From positions 27,834,739 through 27,898,738 of the forward strand of contig JAQNBH010000013.1 of NCBI GenBank assembly GCA_028752905.1: a DNA stretch of 64,000 nucleotides, in the 5' to 3' direction. This document shows positions 11,037-23,075 of the stretch, piece by piece. Numbering within the stretch: the stretch's first letter is position 1; every line of letters begins with the position of its first letter. This DNA comes from Cladorhizidae sp. MBARI D1340-BT2 (Eukaryota; Porifera; Demospongiae; Poecilosclerida; Cladorhizidae). The translations under genes and the position numbers were made by a program. The notes under the pieces are model-generated. The model saw only the letters and a program-made list of their open reading frames with translations, did not search any database and was not told the origin of the DNA.

Positions 11037-11923
11037 TCACAGAGTTTGCCCGTCTCTGCTAAGGAGGTAGGACGCTGGGACCTTACCCATGAAGCAATGT
11101 GCAATGGCATACTTCGTAACAGGTGTTCACTGGCAAATCGTTCGGTTGCCTCTCTATTGCTCTTGCAATCTTCAATACATAATGCTGTAATATCCCCAAG
11201 TCGGTTTGCGAGTTGTGTCGCTGATTCATCGGGTTTCCTGATAATGGCCCACCAGTTGGCCATATGTGTCTCCTTTGTCACGTTAAACCGTTCTAGCAAG
11301 GCTTTCTTAACCCTACTATAATCTGCGACATCTTCAGTAGGGATTGCAAGATAAGCATCAAGTGCCTCCTCTTTTAATGTTGCTTGAAGGTGTGCTGTCC
11401 ATTTATGGTCGTCCACTTCAAAAGCTGTCATATGCTTCTCGAAGCGGAGTAAGTCAGACAAGAGTCTATCACCCCCACTAATGGCTTCTAGTTTGGGAAG
11501 GGTTGGTTTTGGCTTATTTGCTTTAAGAGTGCGTTCGAGTAACTCTGCCATCTCGTTAGCATGTCGTTTCAATTCTACTCTCTGTCGCTCTTCCTGTAGC
11601 CGCCTTTGTTCTTCTTGCTCCTGCTTAGCTACATCAATTTCTCTCTGTCTCATGGCCAGCTCCTGTTCCCATCTCCTCTGCTCCCTATCTGCTTGCTGTT
11701 GGCGGAGTTGTTGTTCTTGCTGGCGTGCTTCTCGGTCGCTTTGTTGCTGCAGTAAGAGTAGTTGCAGTATGTCATTTGTGGTCTTGGTTTCTGTAGCAGA
11801 TCTGGTCTGCCGTAGTTCAATTATTGTGTCATCTATTTCTGTTGATGTTGCACAATTAGAGAGTTCAGTGGATTCGAGGTCGGTTCTCCCTTTCTTGGTT
11901 GTCCTATCCGAACGGGTTTCCAT
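10967..11923 (-). CDS. gag: gag, coiled-coil plus SCAN-like capsid
   Basis: 318 residues, starting METRSDRTTKK. Residues 70-150 are a Gln/Glu/Arg-rich predicted coiled coil. The remainder is capsid-like: ALLERFNVTKETHMANWW and later HLLRSMPLHIASWVRSQRP followed by a TSLAETGKLCDQYI helix. This pattern resembles the vertebrate SCAN domain, which is thought to derive from the capsid of a Gmr1-like element. The protein ends KLRNNNRQ with no zinc knuckle, so the nucleocapsid part is missing. Its function would be particle assembly. The start codon is the first ATG after the leader. Confidence 0.85.
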   Translation of the reverse strand: METRSDRTTKKGRTDLESTELSNCATSTEIDDTIIELRQTRSATETKTTNDILQLLLLQQQSDREARQQEQQLRQQQADREQRRWEQELAMRQREIDVAKQEQEEQRRLQEERQRVELKRHANEMAELLERTLKANKPKPTLPKLEAISGGDRLLSDLLRFEKHMTAFEVDDHKWTAHLQATLKEEALDAYLAIPTEDVADYSRVKKALLERFNVTKETHMANWWAIIRKPDESATQLANRLGDITALCIEDCKSNREATERFASEHLLRSMPLHIASWVRSQRPTSLAETGKLCDQYIRDRSLDYGSKSKLRNNNRQ

Positions 11924-12041
11924 ATGTCACTTATGCACCTTCAGTTTGTAACAATTCAAGCAATTTCAACAGCAATCTTAGCTAGTCGAGTAGTCAGCTG
12001 ACCGTCTATTCTAAGCTATCAACTGAGTCTAGTTAGTAGCT

Positions 12042-12060
12042 GGTTTCCGCTGCCACCATA
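12042..12060 (-). promoter_or_regulatory. Putative tRNA primer-binding site
   Basis: Just inside the 5' LTR, on the minus strand, lies TGGTGGCAGCGGAAACC. It shares the TGGTGGCAGCG core with the old element. The primer tRNA was not identified. Confidence 0.5.
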
Positions 12061-12420
12061 TGTTAGACCTTGTCCTACTAATTTGCTTATCCTACCCTTC
12101 TCCTGGTCCTAAACCTAGGTACATTGGCAGAGATAAGTTAAAATTATGATTATAGAACTGGTACAGAGAATCAAAAACAACTGTTACAGAACTGAGCTAA
12201 CTCGACTGACGATCCCAGAGCGGGCTGCCTTTAAATAGGCTGGCCACACTCCAATGGGCATTTCCGTATAAGGTATTAGTATAAGTCATGGGTGCGTGTG
12301 GTATAATAATTATAGTTATTTTAGTGCAAACGAGTGTCTGGTAAGTTCAATCGTGGCTTTCACCTTGTCCCATGGTTGTGGTCCCGGCTGTGGTCACGGC
12401 TGTTAGGCTGGGGCCTAACA
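12061..12420 (-). repeat. 5' LTR of the young Gypsy element
   Basis: 360 bp, read as identical to 7655-8014. It is followed on the plus strand by the target duplication CCTGG (12421-12425). Transcription would start in this LTR and run toward lower coordinates. Confidence 0.95.
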
Positions 12421-12425
12421 CCTGG

Positions 12426-15200
12426 TACTACCTACATAGTTAACTGCATGATAGCTATATATATCCTGATATGGAATTTAAAAAATATTATTAGTTACAA
12501 TAGAATTATATATACAAAATTAAGGTGCAGGGCTCTAGTACAACAATAAACAAAGAAGAAAACACTGGACAACATTGTCCTGATCATATTCACAAAAATC
12601 CATAAATAACCTCATACACATGGTTGCCAGAAGGAAATTTTGCAGAAAATGTATGGTGGTAATCAAGTAATTAATAGTGCCATACTAGAATTTCTGTATC
12701 ATTGGGGTGGTAAAGAGTTTACAAGGAAATTGGAAAAGACCTGTTCAAAACTAGCGGAACTATTTAAGCTAACAAGCATTATTATTCAGAAATGGAAACA
12801 GCTAGCCTCATACCTACCAGATGCTGTTATCAAGGCATCCTTTTTGTTATAGAATCCCCTAGGTGTGTCCAAAGCTTGAGGGTTTCAGTATTCTTTGAAA
12901 AAATTTGCTCAGTTTACAAGCTCTTCTAAGTCGAGTCTTAAAACTAGTAGCCCAAGATTATCACAGAGATTTTACCCAGTGGAACAAATGGTCCAGACAA
13001 AGCTAAAGAAAAAAGGTGATCCACATATGGTAGTTCTGAATTACTAGGCACATTTTTGTCTTGGTGCAATCCAGAGTTCAGCAGAGTTAAACATGGAAAG
13101 AAGGATTCAAACACCAATTCCATAGATCAGGGTTCCAGAATGGTGGACATTACGTGGGGAAAACAAACCTTTACACAAGACGTACGCAGAAACAAAACTT
13201 TGACAAGCTTCATTATTCCAGAGAGCCAGACACCATTGCCAATAAAACAAGTGTTTGTAATACTCTGATATTGGATCACAAGGATCTGACATAGTTGAAA
13301 ACTGATGAGAGGATTACAAAAATCAGAGTTTCTCCATGTTGTTCTTGACAAGCTTTATCTTGCAGTGAAGAAACTGGGACATAAAATCACCATCAAACGT
13401 AATGATTGGGTCACTAGCGAGAACTGTGGCATGATGATTTTCTAATAATACTACAGCATTTAATAACTGTATGTATACTTTTTAGTGTCTGGTCAGTACA
13501 AGAATGGCATGCACCTATAGAAGAGAGACTTAGAAATGACAAGTTATCCATAGTTATTTCTGGATACCAGATATTACTCACTGGATTCATTGTTCTGCAA
13601 CTTGAGTACCTATGATGTGGCCTTTCTAAAATACACTATAATATAGGGTACTTTAAGGTGATGATCATTTGATGCTTTGAACCTAACAATGGGAAATGCA
13701 TAAACAACATCATAAAGGAAAGGAAATAAGCTAATTAATATTTAAAAAATACATATTATCAACATGAAGCGATCACAGCAAATACAGCAGTTCCTTAATT
13801 ATACAGAACTCTCCATTATTTCATTCACTTTACTCTTCAGCTTTCATGCTGCACTTGTTGATGAGCTTGCAATACCTAGTTTAATATTACACTCCAAGTC
13901 CAGCTCATGGCTTCATAGGTCTGGACTTCATTAGCATTAGCAGAGGGTTCTATTAGTGTGGCATGAACACAGGTTTAGCTCCATTTTACATATAATTATA
14001 GAACATTAGCATTTTGTAAGCTCTGTGTAGGATTTCAGATGTTGTAATCAATGAATAAATATAGACCAAGGAAAGTCATTCCTCAGAAATATTAATTAAT
14101 TAATAAAAGCTACAGGATGGCCATGACTATTTGGTAGGTAGCCATTATGTATACAAACTGACTATAGCTTATTCACATTTGCGTACAATTCCACCTGCTA
14201 ACTCTCCATCGACCTCTGGTACTGAGTTTTGTGTTTGAGTATAAGTTAATTCCCAAAAGTAAGCAAATATTTTTTGTGTGATTTTTCAGATTAAAAATAA
14301 TGAAACTTACCATTTTTTGGTTTTTGGCCATTTTTTACTCTTCTTCTCTAGAAAATATGACATACCAAGCCATGATACACTATAATAACAATGTAAATGT
14401 CCAAAACTAAATGTGTAGCAGAATTTGCAGAAATCAAACAATTCTATTATGTTTCAGTTGAAACATAAATCATGAGAAATATCACTTTCACAATACTTGA
14501 TGGAAGCTAGAGCATCTAGCCGAGGCATTAACTGAGTAAATTTCAAGTCGATTACTATGAAAGTGATTGTATCTACTATATCATATGTCAACTGAGAGTT
14601 CATTAAGAACAAAAAATAACTTTCCATTAAGAAATTAATGAAGAAAGTGTGCAACAAAATGCAAATTAGTAATCTTTTTGTTGTAATTGTACCAATTATA
14701 CAATACTGTAAACTCTAGTTGTTACTACCCATTTGGATATTCAGTGATTTTCTTTTTATCATTCAATTATTATGCTATCTGGGAAGAACTGTTCATGCCA
14801 TCATTGAAAGAGGCACTAGTTCTGCACAAGAATAATAGTTGCCAACAATGCAACGGGTTTCACTAAAGATTGAGGCAAGAGTTAGTAGTGCTTTATCAGT
14901 TTCTTCATACCCTAAACTTTAGGGCATTTTTGGTGCTTTCTCCATTCTTCCAAACACCTGTGACTTCACACGTAACTCCTTGAGCTATGCAACTGATTTT
15001 GTTGTGGTTTTCACTACAGCTCTAGAGTGCTGCATGAAAGCTATAGCTCTAACCACAGCTGTATTAGCAGCTGCACTAGTCTGGCTAAGACCAAAGAAGG
15101 AAGTTTACTGATGAAAAACCACAACTCTCTAGGATGCCTTAATCCTGCTGTGTAATATTCTTAAGACACCATTAGGACTTCTCCATGTTTTCTCTCTCCT
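12426..15200. other. Non-coding stretch, nothing recognised
   Basis: AT-rich DNA. The few ORFs of 60-75 codons (for example 12640-12852 and 13056-13268) show no family motif and no splice-site support. No tandem array or inverted-repeat element was seen. Confidence 0.5.
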
Positions 15201-15213
15201 CCCCTGATAGTTT

Positions 15214-15972
15214 ATGATGAGAGTTTCAAACGGTATTACTAACACTAATTTCTCTGCCAGTGTCTGTTCTTGGTTTCAGGCCACTCCCCCTGTTGAAGTA
15301 GGGGGTCTTGGGGTCAGGAATGCAATAGGTTGCTCCCTCTGCCTTCTTGACCTCAGCCGCCTGGTCCAAGCCATCCACCTCACTTTGTTTCAGTCACTGT
15401 TCCTTTTGTGGATGATGCCCTTTCAGCAGGTCTATGGATCATGGCAATCCCGCACCATCTGGTCATGCAGCATAGAAGTCATGGGGTGCATGCATGTGTC
15501 AGAATCTGTGGAATCTTTGTTGCAGAATGGTACTGTTTCGCAAAAGAATCCGGTGCCCTCCCCATCTCGTCCCTGGGTTTGTGGATGGATGATACCATCA
15601 GGGTTACCGTGGGTTTCCGCTTGGGCTTCACTTTGTGTCGTCCTCACAACTGCCAGCACTGCAGAGACTGTCTCGCAAGCATGGTCTTATATAGCTCAAG
15701 AGGAGTGAAGGACGTTTCACCACCAATAACCTCTTTCAAGCATCGTCTTCTGCAGGTACCCCTTCCAGGCTGAAACCGTTGGGTCTCTTTTGCTCTGACA
15801 GGAAAGGCCTGATGGGGACCATGGTTCCGTGGGGAAATGGCAAACAACTGACGTGGGATGTGACCTGTCCAGACACGTTTGCTCTGTCATATCGGGGTGC
15901 AGCAGCGAGTAGTGCTGGAGCTGTGGTTGCTATGTTTGAGGAGAAAAGTATGCCAGTCTGTATCCATCCATA
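15214..15972 (+). pseudogene. Non-LTR retrotransposon ORF C-terminal relic
   Basis: Three frames carry pieces of the region downstream of reverse transcriptase that is common in invertebrate non-LTR elements. FQATPPVEVGGLGVRNAI near 15275-15330 is the conserved 'P..lGGLGir' block. A segment around 15540-15700 reads SGALPISSLGLWMDD, then RLGFTLCRPHNCQHC (a Cys/His cluster). A final segment at 15830-15935 reads TWDVTCPDTFALSY. These occur in the expected order but need frameshifts, and the polymerase core is missing. It is a dead 5'-truncated copy; the motif-family link is from memory. Confidence 0.65.
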
Positions 15973-15979
15973 AAGAACA

Positions 15980-17490
15980 AATAACGATTTCTTTTAAGCA
16001 TTGGTTCTCATTGTTGTTTGTTACTTTTGTTATTTTTTCTTTCTTTTTGTTGTTGCAATTGTTTTTCTTTGTCTCTTCATTGCTACCATATCCAGTTCAC
16101 ATGCATCACATGTGCACCAGGGCTTGTTCGCACCACGTGCTGGATATAGTATGAGCTACGCGGGTATATATAAATATGACAATGTAAGTCTTAGAAACTC
16201 ATTGATATAATTATGCTGGAGCATCTATAATAGCCCAGCGGTCCTTCCAGGCATACCCGTGCCACCTGGGGATACGAAACTTCCAAGCTGGAGGTATATA
16301 ACAGACAATCATAACCATAATTACGTATGGACTAATTTTATCTTTGGTGATTTTAATGTGATTTTTTTAATTTTTTTTAGGTAACAGGAAAATTTCAAAA
16401 GGGGGGGGGGGGGTACGAGAGGTTAAGAACTGCTGACATTTCTAGCTAACTTGTCAATGGAGTAAATTTTTTAAGTTGACTGCCAAGAAAGTGGTTGTAC
16501 TAGCTATATACTATAGCTATAATTATGTCAACTGAGGAGAATAATATTATTAATAAGTAGTAGTAGTAGAGTAATAGTAGTATAATATATGCAGTAATAA
16601 TTAACCGCATGCAGAAACTCAGTACACTCTTATAACCAGTACATGTAACTACAAGATATTCAATGCAGGCCAAGTTACATGAAATCTACTCTCTTAATAG
16701 ATGTTCATCATAATCTTACTGTTTTATCGGGAATTCAACGTCATGCAATATTCATTGCAGACATTCATCAGATTCACATATCTGTTGATTATGTTATCAC
16801 TCCCATCAAAGCCCTCATCACGAGCTGGTTCCATCCCACCACTTAATATATTCAACTATTAATGATAAAATTAAAAAATTAAAGGAAAAATAAAAAGTGA
16901 AGTCTATCAAAACATACAGAAACTAATTCAACTATCTCACTCCTTGTATCATCAGACGCTTCAACTCGTTTCCATTTTGACCGCCTTCTTAGCAATCATC
17001 CTATAAGTAGAGAGTATGTCCAACAAATAGTAATATTGCTACATTGAAGCTTTCAGAGGAAAAATAACTTCGTCACCCATTCAACTACTCGGACACTCAA
17101 GTTGAAATCATCAGGACAGTGATGGGACACGATTCACAAGGCGGGGGTGAATCATACCCCACTGAACACGAGTCACAAGGGAGAGCATTTCAAAATTGCC
17201 TAGGGTAATCAATCAAATTGACGCTGGATAAGGTCGGAAATGCAAAAAAAAAAAAAAAGTGGGGGGGGCAGGGTGAAGGGGGAATAGTATTTTCTGACCA
17301 CACATCTCACACGAGGGCAGCTTCTAGAGGCATGAGAATTGATTACATGTATATACCAGTACACAAAATTTGTAATGCAATATCAGCTTTGGAAGTCTTG
17401 TTTAGAAAGGAAGAAGGAAAGAAAACCAAATTCAATAAATGGCAGCTTCATACATAACATGTATGTCTATGAAAGTCAAGAAGTTGGAAC
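15980..17490. other. Non-coding stretch downstream of the RSBN1-like gene
   Basis: Holds T-rich sequence after the non-LTR relic, a run of about 14 G near 16400 and an A-run followed by a G-run near 17245-17270. Its right part must include the 3' untranslated region of the minus-strand RSBN1-like gene. No unambiguous AATAAA on the minus strand was found close to the stop codon. Confidence 0.4.
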
Positions 17491-17493
17491 ATT

Positions 17494-20400
17494 TTAGCTC
17501 CTGTAGTGATGATATCTAGAAGCCACAATTTTCCCCCCTCCTGCTCCTCCTAATGAGCCTGGGGGCATGTAGTTTCTCTTCTGCGGGAACTTAGCGGCTA
17601 AGATCGCATCTTTCTGGGCAAACAGATCCCCTCCTCCTCCTCGGTTGTCAGAGGTCTCCATCCTGTTGCGGCCTCTGTCTCTCGAAGAATAGTTCACATT
17701 TCTCCCACCTCCCCTTTCTTCATCCGTACGATGGTAATGATTGTATTGATGAGAGTTACTGATTTCATCGTCCTCATCCTCGTCATCCTCATCCTCTTCC
17801 TCCTCGTCTTCATCCTCCTCTGACTTACCACTGTTCATCAATGGCATCATCTTCCCCCTAGAAGGAAACGGCGCGTAGTACTTCTTTTCCCCATGGATAA
17901 CCTTTCCGCCAGATATTACAGTCTCGGACGAAGTGGAACTCACAACTAATCCACTAATAGTTCCACTGTTACTACTTATGACGGCTGACGATGAAGCTCT
18001 AACTGATGATACTTCAGGCTCAACTTCTTCGTCAAGCAAGTTGCCCCCGTAGTTAGATGACAATGCTGGTCTGTGTCCTGGTGCATCTGCTGGGCCTCTG
18101 TGTTGCGTGACTGAAGGTTTTGAGGAAGGAGGTTCACTCCGATGGCTTGTGTCTTTGGTTGTGTGGCGGTGCGTCGATACCTTGGAGGAAGGGGAGCTTG
18201 CCCGATGGATAGAGTTTCCCTGCAACTCCTCCTTTTTCAGCTTATGATGACGAGGGGAGACCTTTGAGGGAGAACCACTCAGATGTTTAGGTTTAGCTTC
18301 ACTGTTCTCAGAGAGTATGCTCTTTGCTGGTTGATTCTTGTTGGAGGATGTGTTATTGAGAGACGGTGATTTTGTTCTCTCGGGTTTAGAAGCTAAACCC
18401 TTCACTAGAGTATTGACTGGTGCTGTTGCCTCGTGACTGCTCACTGTGGTGGATATTGTGGAAGCTCCCAATAACGCAGGATCCTGTTTAATTTTTGAAG
18501 GTGTCAAATTCGTATTCTCACTTTTAGATGAACTATTTGCTGATGACAATAATCCAGTACCCTCCTTACTGACCTTAGCAACTTTCACTTGTGCAACATG
18601 AGAGCTTCCTTTGTTGGTAAATGTGTGTGATGTGTGCTGTAAGGCTCCATGATGTAACTTCTGCGATTGGATCCTTAGTTTTTGTAGGCGTGACAACTTG
18701 GACCCCTTATTTTGAGGCCTTTGACTTTGTTGTTGCTGCTGCTGCTGCTGTTGTTTCAACTTTCCTCCAGTGAAGTCAATATCAACCAATCTGAGCTTCT
18801 TGTCGGTCGAGGCAGTGGAATTAGTGGCATCGTCTCTCTCCAAGGGCCTCTTCTTAGATACAGATGAAGTCAAAGAAGACATGGTCTTCCCATCTGGACG
18901 ATTGTTAGTGTCAACCAATTGATTCTTAGAATGACGGACATGCCCGTTTTTGACAGAGCTCTTACTCTGCTGTGATGGTTTGTCTCTAGCCTTGCTGTTG
19001 GTATAATGGTTATCTTTTTTCTTCGGTACACTCTCTTTCTTCTCTTTCACAACTGCATGCTCTTTAGGAGTAGGATTTGAACCTGCAGTTCTGGACTTGG
19101 ACTGAGAAGTATTCTTCAGGAACATAGAAAACTTTTCCTCTGCACTATCGGAATCAGAATCAGAATCCTCAAATATGTCTGCCATCCTTCGTTTTCTTCG
19201 CATGGAACCTCCTTTACTATCATTAACTTTACTTCCTACCACTGTAGTTGACTCTTTGATACTCCCTCTCCCTTCTGTATTCTTCCCACTGGAAGGTTCT
19301 GGAAGTTTGGCAGCTGTGAATGGTGTCACTTCCATTGGGACTATGGGGATAGGAGATGGTGGAGGAGAGGGAAAGCTAGGCTTCTTGGAAAGGTGAGACG
19401 TATTTTTTTCCTTCTTTTTTAGTTTCTTTGTTTTCTTATTCTCTTGTGGATTTGAGGAGTCACGCTTGTGCTTGGAGTGCTGAGAGTGATGGCGATTCTG
19501 GCACTTGATGGATGAGGTATGAGAACTGGAACTATCCTTTTCCTTGTCAGCAAGAGTAGGAACCATCGAGACCTTCTGATCAAAGACCAGTCTCCTCCTA
19601 GATGCCATCTCTTCCTTCTCCCAGCTTCTTCTTTGTGGTGAAGAACGAGGAGATACCCGTCCATTCGCACTTTTGCCTACAGTACTTCGATTCTTCTCCT
19701 TCTCATCAACTTCCTTCTCTTCATCACTTCCATCGGCACATAGTGAGGACAAGAGTTTTAGGTCTGGTTTTCCATTCTTGAGAATGGGTACCTCCGAGTC
19801 TGAGCCTGAAGAACTCGAGTCACTATTTTCGCTACTGCTAGACTTCAGATATCCAGAGTCACCCCATAGAGATGCACGAACATTGATGACTTTCGAGTTT
19901 GGTTCCACAGACTTGGAACAAGCTTCTTCTTTTGAAGGTAATTTGGAATTGAGGTTGAGGGATGACGACAGAACAGAAGTGGCCGTCTGTGAAGAAGACA
20001 GTGCCAATTTTCTGGCCAGTTTGAGAGGTCCATTATTTCTCATAACTTCATTTCTTCCTTCCTCTTCTCTTACCACTTCAGTCACTTCTGCTTCGCTATC
20101 AGATGATTGGATTATAGGTTTTTTGATAGCCTTAGGTACCTTGCTCTTCTGCTTGACTGTTGCAGAACGTTTGTGCACTTTATCCTTCTTGGACTTTGGT
20201 GGACGTCCCCTTGCTTTAGGTGTATGGAGCAAGCTCTCTGTGCACTTAGAGGACTGGGTAGACCCAACTAAAACAGTTTTGCTGCTGCTATTATTGCAGT
20301 CGCTACTTTCACTTTTGCAAAAATCAGCTTGTTTCTGTGATGTGTCTAGGATTGACCTACGTTCTTCCTCTTCCTCACTACCAGATGCATTACTAAGGAC

Positions 20401-21738
20401 TCTATTTGTGTAGCCCTTCCTAGATATTTCACTGGACTCGCTCTTTTTGATTACCTCCTTTTCCTCGTCTTCTTCCCACTCTTTTCTTTCCTCGTTTATT
20501 CTTCTCTGAACAGGTGAGGTTCGCCTTCTGGCTGGGCTACGTGACGGTGATCGATTTCCATTTTCTCTTACATCCACATCACTGAGGGACTGGTTGCTTG
20601 AAGATCGAACCATGACTGGAATGTTTGGAGACAATGAACCTCGTTTATATCCAGCCATTGCTGATATCTTGCCTCTGTGTCGCATCATGTGGGGTCCGTG
20701 TAACCTCTGGTGCATTGAATCTCCATACTGAGAGGAGAGATGTAGGTAGGAAGATTCCACTCGTTGGCTCTCACTGTGTAACTCTTGTTTGGGTCTGTGT
20801 GTTGAATTCATCGAGCTCAGTCGACGCCTCTTCTTTTCCACATTAAGAGGATCGTCCATCCTTTTCTTGCTCTCAAATGCATTGTGAGGCTTGAGGGGTA
20901 TGGGACTACGAGGAGGAGAAGAGGGAGAAAGGCTGGAGTCATCACTGCGAGGGCTCTTCCTTCTTCCTGCTACAACTTTGCTTTCGAACATTGTTGTTAT
21001 CACTGGGTGTCTGCTATGAACATGAGCAGCAGTGGAACTCATGTCCTGGGAGGTTGACAAGCCTTCCGACTTCGGTCTCTCCAAAGGCAAAGAAGGAGAG
21101 CTACGAGACATGCTAGCCGATATTTTGCTAGGAATGCTCCGATGCAAGTTAGGAGGAATAGAGGTGGAGGAAGGAGGCACTAAAGATTTGTGAGCCGATA
21201 ATTTGTTGCGAAGGTTCTCATGCTTTCTCTTGACGCTGGACATAGCTGTATTGTTGGTGGTTGTAGAAGGAGGCTGGTGGTGATTGATAGTCTTCTTCTT
21301 CTTCATCATCGCAGGTAAGAATTCCTCATCAGAAGAATATGAAAATGAAATCAGATCCGGATCTTCTGAAGACGACTCATCATCAGGACCAATTCCATTC
21401 ACGTCAAAAACAGCCAGTTTCTGCTTACAGATGACTTCAGGATCGGAATCAGACTCAGAACTTGTCCCAGAATCGGACATGCTTTCGGAATGACCATTAA
21501 TCTCATCCTTGGAAGGTTTACACTGGTCCGAGCTCCGCCCCAACTCTTCATCGTTGTCGTGGTAGTGCTTGAGACGGAGATGCCAGGCTATGCTTGAGCA
21601 AGCAGCGATTGTGCGAAACTGGTGGACAATGTTGCGAGGAATAAAGTAGATGTCGTTGTCTCTCAGGCGAAATCTGGCATAACGAATGCCGTCCCGACGA
21701 AGCTGGTTCAGCTTAGCCTCCTCTACCCACTGTCGGCA
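17494..21738 (-). CDS. RSBN1: RSBN1/KDM9-like JmjC protein, terminal coding exon
   Basis: This is the last exon of an RSBN1/RSBN1L homologue (lysine demethylase 9 family, related to nematode DPY-21; nuclear). It starts after a 3' splice site with a strong pyrimidine tract (TTCTTCTTTGCAG at 21739-21751) in phase 0 and ends at TAA 17494-17496, giving 1,414 residues. The first 50 residues are the conserved end of the JmjC fold: [15 protein letters not shown], then [13 protein letters not shown], whose His (21622-21624) is the probable distal iron ligand, then WHLRLKHYH. The remaining roughly 1,350 residues are Ser/Lys/Pro-rich and look disordered. They include an AT-hook-like [11 protein letters not shown] (near 20200), a polyglutamine run (18728-18753) and an acidic Glu/Asp run (17770-17825). 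The tail is far longer than in human RSBN1 (about 800 residues in total). Confidence 0.9.
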   Translation of the reverse strand, partial: CRQWVEEAKLNQLRRDGIRYARFRLRDNDIYFIPRNIVHQFRTIAACSSIAWHLRLKHYHDNDEELGRSSDQCKPSKDEINGHSESMSDSGTSSESDSDPEVICKQKLAVFDVNGIGPDDESSSEDPDLISFSYSSDEEFLPAMMKKKKTINHHQPPSTTTNNTAMSSVKRKHENLRNKLSAHKSLVPPSSTSIPPNLHRSIPSKISASMSRSSPSLPLERPKSEGLSTSQDMSSTAAHVHSRHPVITTMFESKVVAGRRKSPRSDDSSLSPSSPPRSPIPLKPHNAFESKKRMDDPLNVEKKRRRLSSMNSTHRPKQELHSESQRVESSYLHLSSQYGDSMHQRLHGPHMMRHRGKISAMAGYKRGSLSPNIPVMVRSSSNQSLSDVDVRENGNRSPSRSPARRRTSPVQRRINEERKEWEEDEEKEVIKKSESSEISRKGYTNRVLSNASGSEEEEERRSILDTSQKQADFCKSESSDCNNSSSKTVLVGSTQSSKCTESLLHTPKARGRPPKSKKDKVHKRSATVKQKSKVPKAIKKPIIQSSDSEAEVTEVVREEEGRNEVMRNNGPLKLARKLALSSSQTATSVLSSSLNLNSKLPSKEEACSKSVEPNSKVINVRASLWGDSGYLKSSSSENSDSSSSGSDSEVPILKNGKPDLKLLSSLCADGSDEEKEVDEKEKNRSTVGKSANGRVSPRSSPQRRSWEKEEMASRRRLVFDQKVSMVPTLADKEKDSSSSHTSSIKCQNRHHSQHSKHKRDSSNPQENKKTKKLKKKEKNTSHLSKKPSFPSPPPSPIPIVPMEVTPFTAAKLPEPSSGKNTEGRGSIKESTTVVGSKVNDSKGGSMRRKRRMADIFEDSDSDSDSAEEKFSMFLKNTSQSKSRTAGSNPTPKEHAVVKEKKESVPKKKDNHYTNSKARDKPSQQSKSSVKNGHVRHSKNQLVDTNNRPDGKTMSSLTSSVSKKRPLERDDATNSTASTDKKLRLVDIDFTGGKLKQQQQQQQQQSQRPQNKGSKLSRLQKLRIQSQKLHHGALQHTSHTFTNKGSSHVAQVKVAKVSKEGTGLLSSANSSSKSENTNLTPSKIKQDPALLGASTISTTVSSHEATAPVNTLVKGLASKPERTKSPSLNNTSSNKNQPAKSILSENSEAKPKHLSGSPSKVSPRHHKLKKEELQGNSIHRASSPSSKVSTHRHTTKDTSHRSEPPSSKPSVTQHRGPADAPGHRPALSSNYGGNLLDEEVEPEVSSVRASSSAVISSNSGTISGLVVSSTSSETVISGGKVIHGEKKYYAPFPSRGKMMPLMNSGKSEEDEDEEEEDEDDEDEDDEISNSHQYNHYHRTDEERGGGRNVNYSSRDRGRNRMETSDNRGGGGDLFAQKDAILAAKFPQKRNYMPPGSLGGAGGGKIVASRYHHYRS

Positions 21739-22702
21739 CTGCAAAGAAGAAGAAAAAAGAGGGGGGAAAAGGGATAAAGTGAGGAAATGAACTAGAGATC
21801 TGCTACAGCAGTACAAAATGCAATACAATGTTAGGGAAACACCACAGAGGACAAAAAATGCACGCTCAACTTGACCACGAACCATGTATTGGTGAAGTAG
21901 GTGGAGCCTTAATTTTATAATTAGAGTGAATAACTTGACTGACAGGCCTCTGGATGATGGCTGTTATCTATCTGTTTGTCTATATACAATACAATTACAG
22001 CCATGAAATGACTCTAAGTGCTTGCTATTGTTGTTGTTAAAAGTTTTTAAAAAAACAGGGGGAGGAAACGGAGAAATATTTTGTCTGGACAAACAAACTG
22101 ACCGCCAGATATCCCTTTACCTGGAGTAAGGTAAAAACAAAACAAAACAGAAACGATTTGTACTACCAGCCATATAAAACTACTGCGACGTATACACTAG
22201 TACTTAGTTGGCCTACCATGATGGTGTTCAGAAAGTCCGAAAGGGAAACAAAAGAGGAAGTAGAAAGGGAAACATGTATGAAAGATAAAAGTTGGGCTGC
22301 GTCAATGCTATTGCTGGGCATAGGTATTGTAATTACCACTGTCCTAGTTATTCTTTATACATAGTTTAATTTAATTCTTTTTGAGAGAAGTCATGGAAGT
22401 GTTTAGTACACTGAATGTACAACACAAATGTATTTTAAACCATTTATTGCATATACCACTTGGCTTAATACAACACACATGCCTTCAAACTGTGGACATG
22501 TACATGTACGTGGGGCTTGAGTGTAAATAACATACACACCACAAATGTCCATTAGAGCTGGTCCTCACTCTAGTTCAGTGGTGCCTGGGACAGTCCTGGA
22601 CCAACTAAGGACTTTCAAAGGTCTAAGTTGTTCCTCCTGTCCAGTCCTAGCCATTACTACAGTTAGGTAAGACTAGGCAAGGGGAAGGATAATTTCCAAA
22701 CT

Positions 22703-23075
22703 GAAATGCAGCTATGGCATGCATGTCCAGTATACCACAGGAAGTAGTGCAATAGCTATGGCATGCATGTGTAGTACATGCATGTCTAGTATACCACAGG
22801 AAGTAGTGCAATACCTATGGCATGCATGTCCAGTATACCACACGAAGTAGTACAATAGCTATGGCATGCACGTCTTGTATACCCCAGGAAGTAGTGCAAT
22901 AGCTATGGCATGCATGTCTAGTATACCACAGGAAGTAGAGCAATAGCTATGGCATGGATGTCTAGTATACCACAGGAAGTAGTGCAATAGCTATGGCATG
23001 CATGTCTAGTATACCACAGGAAGTAGAGCAATAGCTATGGCATGCATGTCCAGTATACCACAGGAAGTAGCACAA
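22703..23075. repeat. Minisatellite, ~44-bp unit, about 8 copies
   Basis: The unit contains AGCTATGGCATGCATGTCYA followed by GTATACCACAGGAAGTAGTG. One copy carries an internal duplication of CATGCATGT. It lies in the RSBN1 intron and has no coding capacity. Confidence 0.9.

Larger units (their letters stand above)
7655..12420 (-). mobile_element. Young Gypsy LTR retrotransposon with INT-RT-RH order (Gmr1-like)
   Basis: The element is 4,766 bp on the minus strand, with 360-bp LTRs at 7655-8014 and 12061-12420 that I read as identical. Target duplications CCTGG lie at 7650-7654 and 12421-12425. Coding order is gag, integrase zinc-binding domain, integrase core, reverse transcriptase, RNase H, polypurine tract. 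No CCHC knuckle and no aspartic protease is present between gag and pol, and one in-frame TGA interrupts pol. Matching LTRs mean a recent insertion, so this protease-less form was probably copied with proteins from a complete sister element. Confidence 0.95.

Noticed and set aside
11481..11951. 156-codon Cys/Ser-rich plus-strand ORF
   Set aside because: It is the antisense of the Gln/Glu/Arg-rich coiled-coil part of gag.
12640..12852. 70-codon plus-strand ORF with balanced composition
   Set aside because: No recognisable family, no splice sites or neighbouring exons; likely chance.
19673..20413. 246-codon plus-strand ORF opposite the RSBN1-like exon
   Set aside because: It is a Ser/Leu-rich antisense shadow of a low-complexity coding region, without motif.
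21741..21885. N-terminal extension [19 protein letters not shown]... of the large minus ORF, resembling a signal peptide
   Set aside because: It is intron sequence: a pyrimidine tract and AG directly precede the conserved CRQWVEE, and the upstream exon joins there in phase.
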